Source: Sipunculus nudus (Eukaryota > Annelida > Sipuncula > Golfingiida > Sipunculidae). From it: DNA of 64,000 nucleotides. The translations under genes were made by a program, and so were the position numbers. Under the pieces are notes generated by a model that saw only the letters and a list, made by a program, of their open reading frames with translations, was not told the origin of the DNA and searched no databases. This document shows positions 23,187 through 34,257 of this stretch, piece by piece (position 1 is the first letter of the stretch; each line of letters starts with the position of its first letter). The DNA lies in assembly GCA_026874595.1 (NCBI GenBank), contig CM049309.1:1340076-1404075 (forward strand), read 5' to 3'.

Positions 23187-26144
23187 TGTGCGTGAGACGT
23201 TATAGATGACACCTTCACTTTCCTCAGACAGTCGGTCGCTTGCTGATGATGGAGCACTGAGAACGGACGACCTGCAGCGGCGCCGGCTGCCTAAACCCAG
23301 GAAATGTTGTGTAATGTTCCAGGCGGCAAACATACCAGTAGCCTGAAACGCTACAGCTTTTGGGGACTAGCTTATTACAGGGTGCTCTGAACAGCTGATT
23401 GGTTATATAGTGTTATCAACTACCACTTGTTTGACGCTTGTCAGTCTGTCGGTAAACTCGCTTGCCCGCCTCTGTTTCAAATTTCATGATAACCACGTGA
23501 CCTGGGAATCACATTAAACCTCCAAGGCCCCTACCACAGCAGAGGGTAACAGTGAAACAGTCCCAGGGCCTCGATCAGCTGTTCCGTGCACTTAACCATG
23601 TTTTCGCGTTAAACAGATGTCAAATAGTACTGACAATATAGCTCTGTACTAATCTGTGCAAATGTTCAAAAGCGAAGTTTAAATCTTCAATCGATAATTT
23701 CACTGGCATAATCAAATGTGAAGCGCATGTATACGTATTTATATAATATATATATATACATGTTTATATATTAGTTTTTATCTTAATACTTTAGCCCTCC
23801 GAACTTCTATAGTACACATTTATTATTAAAAAACAGTATTTAATCAATTATTTATTAGATTATTTAAAGCTTAAGATATTTCCCTCAGAGACCAGTTCTG
23901 AGTATCTATGCCATACAGCATGAAGTATACTAGTTTGAGACGAAAAACATTACAAATCTGGGTTTTTATAATAAGTAGAAATAATTGGTTGTAAAAAATA
24001 ATAAATTCATTTTTGTTTATTGCACCAATACTGATTATAATAATAGCGGTTTATAATGACACCATCAGATTGCCTTTACATGACCTGAATAGCAACAAGT
24101 TAAGGGCAGTCTTTACGGGCATTAACGTTATCCTAGACGAGTCGTATCGCAGGGGGGTTTTCTTTGATCATTTTAGTTTTCTAAGTTCGTTGTCAAAATT
24201 AATTCCCTATTGCCATGTCTACAGTAAACCTCAGTCGGAAGATGAGGGTTTTTTTTCAATTTAGTTGTGATTCCACGCTGTACTTCGGCCAGGCTGAAGT
24301 ACTAAACTTAAAGACTGTTTCAAAAACTAATAAACGTAAATCTTGCTAACAGCTGCTATCGAAATTTTACTTTATTCATTTATGGAACTGACACAGCTAG
24401 AAGACACCCAATTACAATATATATAACTAATTACAGAGTGAGGAATGACGACAGGAAACTGGTGTCTCATATTTCGTGCAGGGGCAGTTAAATCATTATT
24501 TTTTAAAGTGACATTTTTTATTTGGCTCGAACATTTCCCTAGCAAATGGTTGTCTCCGAGCGAATATAGTGCACGTGAACTCTACAACCAGTCTGAAATT
24601 CATACACTAAGAGCAAAGTGTCCCCCTTTAGCACTAACTTTTTTTTTACATTTCGTATGTACATGACACGTGTAAATATAAGTGAAACTGCATGCACTCT
24701 GAGGTCTGGAACAAATTACAATGTATGAAATTTATTGAATTATGTACATATTTTACATATTCTTATTTTCAATAATAATAATATGAAGAAGAAGACAGCA
24801 GACATCCTTTCACCAAGGTCGTTTCTATTCAAACCTCTACCTGAAGGCACTGTGAGACGGCCGGAACTTTACAATCAAAATTTGTTAGATATCAAGGAAA
24901 CACTTCAGTTTACATTTAACACGCGCATGATTTGCATAATATTACAAAGTCCTTAACATAATAACACCCATGTTTATGTAATTTGCCTCAAACCAATTCT
25001 TATTCAACGTACGCGAACGGACTACATCAATCTCTTCACTACATTTAAACCTATATACGCCGTGTATATTTGTAAAACCGTGTATTTGTGAGTTCTCTTG
25101 TGATTCAAGTTCTGCGCAGTGTGGACAGTATATAGGGTCAGTAACTCTAACATGACTTGCACAGGCATATAGACCGTGCGGTCAGCTAAATGGACACCAC
25201 ATATACAAGACATGCATGTATATTTAAACGAATCAGGCACTCCGGTTATAAAGTCAAGGTAATAAACCCTTGTGGAGGATTTTAGTAAAATAATTTTCAT
25301 AATATGATAACACAACATCCTGTTTTTAAATATATGAATTGACGTCATAGAGTTAAGGGGATTGCTCGTTAAGAATAAAAAATCAGTTTTAATCGATGTT
25401 CACTTCTGAGTCCAAGGAATGTCTAATAAATTGACAAAATAGTTGGAAGACCATACTCGGGCAATCCCTATATGAACGGATCATCACAGAATGAACACAC
25501 CATGCACCAAGTTGAGTAAGCTGTTTACCAGCATAGAGTTACAGGGTTTGTTTGTGAATAAGCTGCTGACTGATATATTCATAAAACAGTAACAAGAAGG
25601 ACCTTGGAAATGATACTTAGCAGGGACTAATTTGAACTGGCATATTCTACCAAGTGCGAGGTAAAATGTGCGATCTAAACCACCAAACTAATAAGTGAGT
25701 TGTTAAAAGACATCATATATATTTTGCAATAATAATTGGCTCTTGAAAAGGGGAACGACTTTCAACAAAGGTCAAATGCAAGTGCAATGAATTTTGTTCT
25801 CAAGGTCAGTTTTTATATGTACAATTTACAAACTTCTCTCCAAAACATAACAAATGGTCTGTTTTGAAGTGTTCTTCATCAGACTCACACAGAGAATGTT
25901 AAATTAGCGTGTTTTTACAAAAGAATGTACCATCAATGCTTGAATGCACCATCTAGTGTGCATGAGTGTTTGGAATGGATGATCCAGTAACAATACTGAA
26001 TTTCGGGCTGTTGTCAATAAATTGTTAACAACAGTTCCTTTCGAGTGAAAAAATATTACAATACTCTGGCTATAAATCACGTTATTCCCTGTATTATTTT
26101 TTTCATGGGCGGGACGACCGTTATTATATTTCTTCGGAAAAAAA

Positions 26145-26520
26145 CCTAGGCACCTATGGGTCTCGCCGCTCAGTTGAATTTATCTACAAGGATGTTTTAT
26201 GAGTTTTTTTTCAAAATGTTGGTCCGGGGACCTTGACGCTTGACCTTGTGACCTAAACCAATGTTCTTGACCTGATAATAGGAGCGCCATAAGTGAAGGA
26301 TGGAAGCTTGAGATGAAAAATTTGGCTTTCAGTTACGACAGAAGAGCCTTAAGGCTATGACCTTCACCTTCAACCTTGTGAACCAAAACTTCAGTTTGGG
26401 ATGAAAATGTTGGCATTAAATGTATGAAAATCTGTCTAAATAAGTAAACAATGTAACCTCGAGTTTTGGCCTTTAATCAGAAGTGTTTGAAGGATTGGAA
26501 GGTATGGCATTAAACGTTGA
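26145..26520 (+). mobile_element. Dispersed repeat with AGGTCA half-sites
   Basis: CCTAGGCACCTATGGGTCTC then GCCGCTCAGTTGA is a diverged head. It is followed by CTTGACCTTGTGACCTAAAC and CTTCACCTTCAACCTTGTGA, i.e. reverse AGGTCA half-sites. No coding potential. Confidence 0.55.
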
Positions 26521-26724
26521 CCAGTTCTTCAAAACATGTATATATATATATTTATATATATATTTACTAGAGGTGTAGTAGTGCTGAACGAATCAAACAG
26601 TGCTCTATTAGCCTAATGCTAAGAGCTGATACACAGAATATATTACAAAAAATGGTCAGCCAAAATGGTCAGTTACACATTTGAATTATATTGTGTATAT
26701 TCTTTACGGCCTTACTCGAATATA

Positions 26725-26784
26725 CAGATAGCTAGATAGATAGCTAGGTAGATACCTTGATAGATACCTAGATAGAGAGATAAT

Positions 26785-26817
<33 letters not shown>

Positions 26818-26885
26818 AATAGCATGGTAGATAGCTAGATAGATATAAATAGATAGATAGAAAGATAGCTAGGTGGATAGATAGA
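26725..26885 (+). repeat. (GATA)n microsatellite
   Basis: Interrupted TAGA/GATA run with AGCTAGAT variants. Confidence 0.93.
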
Positions 26886-27593
26886 TAACACCACAGCCTA
26901 AATATGGAGAAATTACACGAGAAAAATCCAATATTGTGGCCTGAACAGCAATCACTTTACAACCGTCGGTCACAGAGAAACGAAATTTCCCACCATATAT
27001 AGAAAGAGGGGAAGCAAAATGAGGATGAAGCAAGTCTATTGGAAGTATTTTATTAGTCACTGATAAACCAGAAATGTCCATATAATTAATATCGCCGGGT
27101 AGCAGTCCAGGCCAGTGGTGGATACAGGAATTTAGAATAGGGGGATCCCACATTGCTAGGCCGCGAACCGCCCGAGGGGGGATGAGGGATAGGGTTTAGA
27201 AATATTCTGAAAATTTAGGTTGTAATCGTGAAATCTAGTGTAGCTTAAATGCATTATAAAGCAAGACGTACATTGTAACCGTTCAATACACTTGGTCTTA
27301 AATTTTCGTTATGTGTACTATGCGCCCCCTAACCCCCCCCCCCCCCCAATATCCGCCCCTGCAGCCAGTTTCTGGTATGTTGATAAACAGACCATCTACG
27401 AGAAGTGTAAATTAATAAAAAATATATGATGGGTACACACTGTAGGGCGTCTTCTGACTTCTTTTACTTTCGCGTATATTATCCTAGTATATGACTATCG
27501 TATGACATACACAATGATGTTCAGCGTCTATATATAAGAGACTGCGTCTTTTTACAGTACTATTCTGGAAAATGAAACAAATCTGCTGCAACT

Positions 27594-27772
27594 TCAAGCG
27601 CAACCACAGGCGTCCACAGACATGTCGGCCAAGTGAACTCTCTTGTAGCTCCCGTCTAGATGGTAAAAGATGGACATACCAAGCAGTCTTTTCGGAGCGC
27701 AACATGGTTCTAGGCCTTTTCGTTTCAGTAACTGCATTACGAGCGTGTGGTTATACATGGGATTCAGCAAAC
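27594..27772 (-). CDS. TGF-beta ligand B, last coding exon
   Basis: The acceptor ATTTGCAG ends at 27773. After completing Gly319 the exon encodes 58 residues and a TGA: NPMYNHTLVMQLL, EPCCAPKRLLGMSIFYH, VHLADMSVDACGCA. Other frames here are also open, so the exon is easy to miss without splicing logic. It is 179 nt with phase-1 entry, identical in size to the last exon of ligand A. Confidence 0.92.
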
Positions 27773-30700
27773 CTGCAAATAAAAATATTCATATTTTATT
27801 ATTATGCTCTTCTTCTGAAGAGTGCCACACACTCTGAGCATGTGGTTCGCAACTAATTAGTAATAAAATGCCTGATAAATACTTAATTTAGTTCATTCTA
27901 CATGTTCATATTACATCATATATACTCCGTATATATTCATAAATGCGAGTTAAAGATTTTAAAATTAATAAAATGAACGTAAAAAGGAAATAATTACAAG
28001 CGCGATTGAATTATCAGTTAATGAATAACTTCAGTAAATGCATCCATCATTCGATATTATGTTACAGCACTATATTTGCAACGCTGACGAAAATACTGCA
28101 GCCCAAAAGACAGTCCATAGAAAACGCGATGACAAAATCACAGACGCTAGTTTGGCCGCGTAATTCAGGGAAAGATCCCAATGAATGACAATGTTACTTA
28201 AAACACCCTCAGTTTAGCTGGGCGGTGTCTGTTAAACAGACGGCACTGACTACCCGCCTCAGATAAACTCTCTTAGTCGGTAATGATGGTACGACGAATG
28301 TAAATTATTCATACATTTTGCCACCAGATGGCAGAACCTGCAAGTCTAATAAGCTGTTAGCAGACCGACTGGGTCAGTCTATCTGTGAATTTAATATAGC
28401 TGGCAAAATAGTACGGCATATACCCACTCTAGGTATGAATGGCTGGCAAAATAGTACCGCATTTACTTAGTCTTGACGTGAGTACCTGGCAAAATAATAA
28501 CGCATATACCAACTCCAGCGGTAAACAGCTGGCAAAATAGTACGGCATATACCAACTCTAGCTGAGAATAGTTGGAAAATAGTACCGCATATACCCAGAG
28601 CCGTGAGTAGCTGGCAAAATAATACGATGAACATATAGCTTGTGTCGCTTTTCACCTGATAAAGTGCTTGGTTCGCTGACCCTAACATGGAGGCTTTTAG
28701 CCTTAGCCTTTAGAGTTTTTAAAATCATCTGATTTTTTTTATTATCTTACAATTTCATTTATTATCGGCAATGCCAATATTTGCCTTGATGAATAGAGGG
28801 ATGCGACATCTCAATAAATGATTGTTGTATTTTCCGTGATTTATACACATACTAGCATTTAGTTATTCTTGGGTGCAAGAACAGGCCCCATGATTTGGAG
28901 AATATAGGTAACAGTGACCTAATTTCAGTTGTCCAGGGAGATTTTCTATGGACCTTCGTAGGTGTTTAGTTAGAAGATTCCAGGTCCAGCGGTAACAGTT
29001 TGTTAACAGCCGGACGGACAGACAGTAGGACTGACGGACGACGTACAAAGACTGATCGTTAAAGCTAAGTTAAAACAAACCTAAAAAAAAAACCGGGGCG
29101 GAGTATCGATTCCATGTTCTTCATTCACAGATGGATAAATGTCAGACCGGACCCCAAGCGACCTGCTGTAAAAGCTTTCCATTTACAACCTATCAACGGC
29201 GTGGCACTAAATTATTTTTTGCATGCATATAAAATTGAACCAAATGGTTCCGCCTGACACAAAACTAACTCGCGTTACGGTTCCTAGCCGCATATTATAA
29301 GCTGTTTAATCAAGCTCAGCGGACACTGTTTAGTGGTCTTCCTCTCCATCACAGTCCACGTTTGTTATATTGCAAGAGAACACCTTTTGTTTACATTTCT
29401 CATACACATGCTTAAAAATATTTCTAATTCCGTAAAGTCCTTACCACAAAAAAACCCATGTTATTGTTATTTGTCTTGAAACAATTCTTATCCAACACAC
29501 TTGAACTGGCTACCTTGTCCGCCTCACTAGATGTTTAACTTATGCCGCTGATGTATTTAGAAGCCCCGGTGCATTGTTGGTTTCAGATTTTGACTCCAAC
29601 AATCCCCAAACAGCAGTCATACTCTTGTGAGTCCGAGTCTGCGCGGTATGCGAGACTGCTCAAGGCATCCTGGCGGGACGGTACCTAGAGTCGTCATCAC
29701 TATTAATCGAGCCTTTTAAATCAGTTGAAAACAAACGCCCTTGTTTTGACATGGCCGAACTGATTGTAAAAGGCTGATGCGTCGTAAATGCTCGAGATAA
29801 GTAAATTTTTTTTAACTAATGTGGTAATCATGGGCATTGGTGAAGGCGTAATGGAGGCTAAATCCATTCGAATAGTACAGAAAAAAGGGGTTAGGGTCGT
29901 TCAGAGAAGCGCGATGAAAGAAAAAACATACAGATATCTAGAATTATATTAGCGAAAAGGACAAACAAACAGACATCCAGAATTTTATTATAGAAAAGGA
30001 CGGATAGACGGACATCCTGAATTATATTTTAGAAAAGGACAAATAGACAGACATCCAGAATTATATAAAAATAAAGGACAAATAGACAGACATCAAGAAT
30101 TATATTATAGATTTACTTTATTCACATGCTAAGTTAATTTGAGGTCGACTTTTCGTCGATTTCGACTTGTGACTTTAGCTCGTATTGTTCATGTCACCGA
30201 ATATTCATGATTTTTAAAAGAAACCGCTACTTGGTTATATGGGGAATACCAATAATAATGTTTGTTTTACATTACCTGATTCCCATTACGGAAAGTAAAT
30301 ATTCCCACGATATTCCACTGCCTTTTAACTGCCGCACGAGCTGAAGTCTATAAGCTGATATTTAACACATCTGAAAATCATTTTAATGTGGTTTCCCAAT
30401 AATCTTCTCAACTAAAACAAGGCTTACAGGCCTAATGCAAACCTGTGCAAAGTTTGGGAGTATGAAACGAGGTTTATTTTTAAAATTTAATATTGATCCT
30501 CTTATGTTCTGCATATCTTCCTTAGTCATTATGATTTCAGCAAAATGGACGTTTCGGACCTGCAAGTTTCGGACTAGGACATTTTAAAACTGGGATGTAT
30601 CAGTCAGGATATTTCGGATATGTTCTTTTGCCAGGATGATTATTAGGACAGATGAACGGACAATTTGGCAGCATGGTTTCATAGAAGAACATTTTTTAAT

Positions 30701-33700
30701 GTTTTTTAGCTTCTTCCCTATAAAATATAAGAAAATGCAGTTAGCCAAGAAATAAGCAAAATCCAATAGAATTTTTTAGCTATGACGCACGACGGAAAAC
30801 GGACGACGTCCTACCATTGCATAAGCTCACTGATTCACTAACAATGCAAACCAAGTTTTTTCAAACAGTTGAAAGATATACTTCCAATAGTTCTAATCTG
30901 GGCATTCTGCATCTAGACGATGTGTCTAGACGCCTAGACACATTGTCTAGACACCAGACACAGCCAGGTCAGTTGCCATGGTGATGTCTGGACCCAACCT
31001 GGTTGTACTGAGTGACCTCTTGACTTGGCTGCTGAAACTCAGCATGTTGCAAAATCTGTTTTCAAACACAGAAAGCCTTTTTCAATTGGCTACACTGCTT
31101 TTTCTAAGCTGCATTTACCCTATCTATTCTTATAAAATCAACAGAACCCTACCATAGAATAATTCTTGTAAAGTTTAAACCAATCAGCTTAACTGTTTCA
31201 TCATAAAACAGTGTATAAGCTAGAAGAGTCTAAAATTTCATTTTCGCTTGTAAAAAACAGATCAATGTAGGTGGTACCCCAAATACCTTAATTTCATATG
31301 TGACATATGTGAAAAAAATTTGGTGATGCTAGCTTCAGCCATTTCTGAGATTTTAATTTTAGTGCGCTTTTTTGGACAGATGACTACGTTCAACCTACTG
31401 TAACTCGGCCAAAAATCTCCGAACTGGAATCATACGACTAAACTTGAGAAAGATTGTTCCAGGGATAATTTCTGTGAAATATTGGACAATTTGGCTGGAC
31501 AGTTTCGGAGAAGAAGATTTTTAAAGGTTTTTTAGTTTTTTTCCCTATAAAATCGAAGTTAATACAGATACCCAAAAATAAGCTCAATCAGATGAAGTTT
31601 GACATATAACTAATTCTTACATGCAATTGGGAGGTGCTAGCTCTGACGGTTTCTGAGATAGCAGTGGTTAACGTACGGACGACGGTGGACGGCGGACGGA
31701 CGACGCTGCACCATCGCATAAGCTCACATGTTCGCTAAGAAGGTGAGATGGAGCCTGCAAGGTTGATGTTAAAACTGCATTCTGTACACAAATTGTATTC
31801 TGTCCTAATTTATCTTTGCTTAACGCCCGTTTCAAACGTCCCTGCAAACAATGCATATCTGTTGAAATCAGCATGTTTGCAACAGCTTTGCAGCATGTTA
31901 ATTCACTAGTTGTCAGACAATTTCTAGTCTGACATCGTTTGGAAAAGCCGGCCCCACAAATGAAGATCGTAGCTCTTCGTGATTAAAGATCCTTAGATTA
32001 CATATATCTGAGTGATAACAGGTGGCATTTTACTAAATCAGGTTACCCCCCTCTGCTATGAAACCCTAAAGAGGTTAGTGAAGGTACGTGGATAAATTGC
32101 CTTAGTGAAAATGTAAGCAAGAAGCCTTCACATACGTAAATTTTCTGAATTTCAATAGTTTTCAATATACTTCCACTGTATACATTAATAAACTCCTATT
32201 CAATAATATGTCATATTCTAATCCCACCTAAAAATGGCAGAGTGGAGGTGACGTACAGCATATTGTTTAATAATTGTCCTGTACCATGACTGCATGAGAC
32301 GAGCTCCGACTTAAGGATGTAACTTGTGTAAGGAATGTCAACTCGTGACATGACCACAACAAGTAATATAAGAGCATCCTTTACTGATATATTGTCTAGC
32401 GTTGATTAACAAATCCTCACCTGATCCTGGGCCTTTGCATGACCCCCTGCAGTAGTAGTCGTCGTAACGCTTGGGATATAGGACCCAGTCCCACTCGATT
32501 TCTCTGAAATTGAAGCTGATGTGGTCCCGACAGCAAGTCGTGATCCCCGCGGCACAGTCCTGGTCTGCCGAACGTTTATTACGGAAATGGTCCAGTCGGA
32601 AGTGAACCGCTAGGAACGGCCGGAACGCACCTTTAACAGATATAGGTAATGTTTCAAAACCCTTTCCTGAGCATGTATTACATTTTATGATGATTCCATA
32701 CTTGGTCGCCGGCGCCACTGTCCAGTTTTGTATGTATCTTCCGATTTCAAACTTCATCCAGTTTCCGTGATGTGTTGGTTGCCCTTCACCGATTGCAACA
32801 GTGTTATTTTGTCCGGGAAACCAACGTGCGATGAGAAAGTCACTGTCTGGTTGACTTTCATCAAAATCAGTTTTTTGTACCCATAATGCCGCTGAACTGA
32901 TCACGTGACCAAACGACAGAGCCGTGGATTTGAACAGAAAACAAGCAGCCGGTTTGTCAGCGTAACAGGAAGCGGAACCTGTGAAGGGAGTATAATATTT
33001 ACTAAGTCCTATAATAGGATAAAATTATTCATCGAATGAACTTCAGTTTTCACCATGTATAAATGTACATATTATTATCAATGTTTAACTAGATTAGTGC
33101 ATTACTTGAATTTGCTTTCCTTAGCTAAACTTTTCCTTATGTGTTTTGTATGGAAATCAGTTATACTTATATTCAGTAGTTGTATCACTCGCTCCAGTGA
33201 CTTGAAAACTTTAGGCAACTTACAACTTACAACTTACTTAGTCTCACCATGATATAAAAACTCTGCAAGTCAGCACTTAAACATGGCAGAAGTTTTAATA
33301 GCTGATGATAGAATTATTGCTGGCACTTGTGGGAACCCCACAGATACTGCCTGACATTCGTATTTAATGGATAGTTGCAGGAATAGCGCGTGTTAAGCCG
33401 CATTTTATGTGTGTTACAAAGTGCATTTTATTTTAGCAGTGCGTTAGAGTTGTGTTTCTGATATGAATACCGTCTTAAACTAACAGGTTATTTAGGCTTT
33501 CGATAGGATTCCAATTTATTTACTTTGCAAGCTGAAATGATATGAAAGAATAATGTCATATTTCGGTTTCCTGGATATTAGGTTTCCTCTACAGACTCTC
33601 TTAATTTTTTCATACACAATCCAGGAAAGATAAGAGAATATGTTCATATTGTGGCATTACTTCTCATGGACTTTGACGAAATTTCAACCGGAACCATTTT

Positions 33701-34257
33701 TCTCACATCGTAAAATTCTGAGAAACGTCTTTTCACTTTTAGTAAATTTGTAAACATCAGAAATGCATACATATAACGAATTAGAACACATGCATGTAAG
33801 TCACACAGAAAATATAATTATACCTATGTTAAGTCATACTGAAAATATAATTAGACTTACGGTGTTCAGGCAGAAGCACGACATCTGTGGTTTTTCCGAA
33901 TCTTTCGGCCGGCTCCGAAAGCTCCTCTGGAACTTTATGGCGTTCGTGCAACTGCTGAAAGAAAGTATCCGGCATTTTAGGGTGTGCCCCGTTCATTACT
34001 GGAGGGGCAGACAATCTCAGTTTCTGTAAGATCTTGGCTTTAACAAGTTCGATTCGCAATTTTCGCAGTTTTTCTTCAGGAATGTTAGAGGCGGCACATC
34101 TTGGACACATCCCCACTGAAGTAACATCACGGCGTCTTTCAGCATCAATCGATATGACGATATAGCATACCCACAAATAGAAAAGTATTGTTTCAGCACT
34201 ATAGGTCGAAAATATGTGACGCGTCATGTTAGTAATTTTAGTAAACTCTTGCAACAT
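27594..34257 (-). CDS. TGF-beta superfamily ligand B (tandem paralogue of A)
   Basis: Exons at 34257-33861, 32978-32421 and 27772-27594 join in frame to 377 residues and a stop. Features in order: hydrophobic leader (about residues 21-37, AETILFYLWVCYIVIS), CPRC pair, helix LRKLRIELVKAKILQKLRL, prodomain, furin site RNKR at 265-268, mature domain 269-377 with nine cysteines (274, 281, 282, 309, 313, 342, 343, 374, 376). The GW-W motif reads IEWDW, so the usual Gly is Glu294. An in-frame second Met at residue 11 could be the true start. Intron positions and phases equal those of ligand A, so the two arose by duplication. It is expected to be secreted and to signal through Smads. Subfamily (myostatin-like, activin-like or TGF-beta proper) is not settled by eye. 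Confidence 0.92.
28399..28630 (+). repeat. ~47-bp tandem repeat in intron 2 of ligand B
   Basis: Five units of GCTGGCAAAATAGTACGGCA plus TATACC..CTC; spacing varies from 42 to 50. Confidence 0.8.
28870..29075 (+). mobile_element. 3' fragment of the (GGAC)-tailed element
   Basis: GGTAACAGTGACCTAATTTC, a diverged copy of the unit end (CCAGGTCCAGCGGTAACAGT) and CCGGACGGACAGACAG, then AAAGCTAAGTTAAAAC. It lies in intron 2 of ligand B. Confidence 0.7.
29935..30112 (+). repeat. ~42-bp tandem repeat in intron 2 of ligand B
   Basis: Four units of AAAAGGACAAATAGACAGAC plus ATCCAGAATTATATTATAG. Confidence 0.85.
30640..31740 (+). mobile_element. Two related copies of a dispersed repeat ending GCATAAGCTCAC
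   Basis: 30640-30830 and 31480-31735 share GGACAATTTGGC, GTTTTTTAG..TTCCCTATAAAAT, a CGGACGACG-rich part and CCATYGCATAAGCTCAC. They lie in intron 2 of ligand B. Confidence 0.6.
32421..32978 (-). CDS. TGF-beta ligand B, exon 2
   Basis: The acceptor CCCTTCACAG ends at 32979 and the donor TCAG|GTGAGG starts at 32420. It encodes residues 133-318. Prodomain landmarks are the ISSAALWV strand, NWMKFEIGRYIQNW and FRPFLAVHF. After RNKR the mature part shows DC, TTCCRDHISFNF, IEWDW, PKRYDDYYCRGSC. Confidence 0.92.
32979..33860 (-). other. Intron 1 of ligand B
   Basis: 882 bases, GT-AG on the minus strand, AT-rich. It is ten times shorter than the same intron of ligand A. Confidence 0.88.
33861..34257 (-). 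CDS. TGF-beta ligand B, exon 1
   Basis: The start ATG is at 34257 (alternative 34227) and the donor is CACC|GTAAGT at 33860, phase 1. It encodes a signal peptide, CPRCAAS and the helix with ELVKAKILQKLRLSAPP, very close to the matching part of ligand A. The tail KTTDVVLLPEH also parallels ligand A's STTDIAVLAQI. Confidence 0.88.

Larger units (their letters stand above)
23187..27593. other. Region between ligand A start and ligand B stop
   Basis: No gene seen. The part next to 23187 should hold the ligand A promoter. 24930-25130 resembles 29400-29660. The strip 26145-26885 is repeats, and a poly-C tract sits near 27325-27347. Confidence 0.5.
27773..32420 (-). other. Intron 2 of ligand B
   Basis: 4.6 kb with two short tandem arrays, one (GGAC)-tailed fragment and two copies of another dispersed repeat. 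No extra exon is supported. Confidence 0.85.

Noticed and set aside
23187-23333. N-terminal extension of ligand A to a Met at 23333
   Set aside because: The extra 49 residues are polar and basic and would bury the signal peptide; the Met at 23186 gives a normal secretory leader.
29130-29230. Plus-strand stretch encoding ATCCKSFPF after a CAG, reminiscent of the CC..F.F of TGF-beta ligands
   Set aside because: Opposite strand to both ligand genes, no further family motif follows and the frame closes soon; probably chance.
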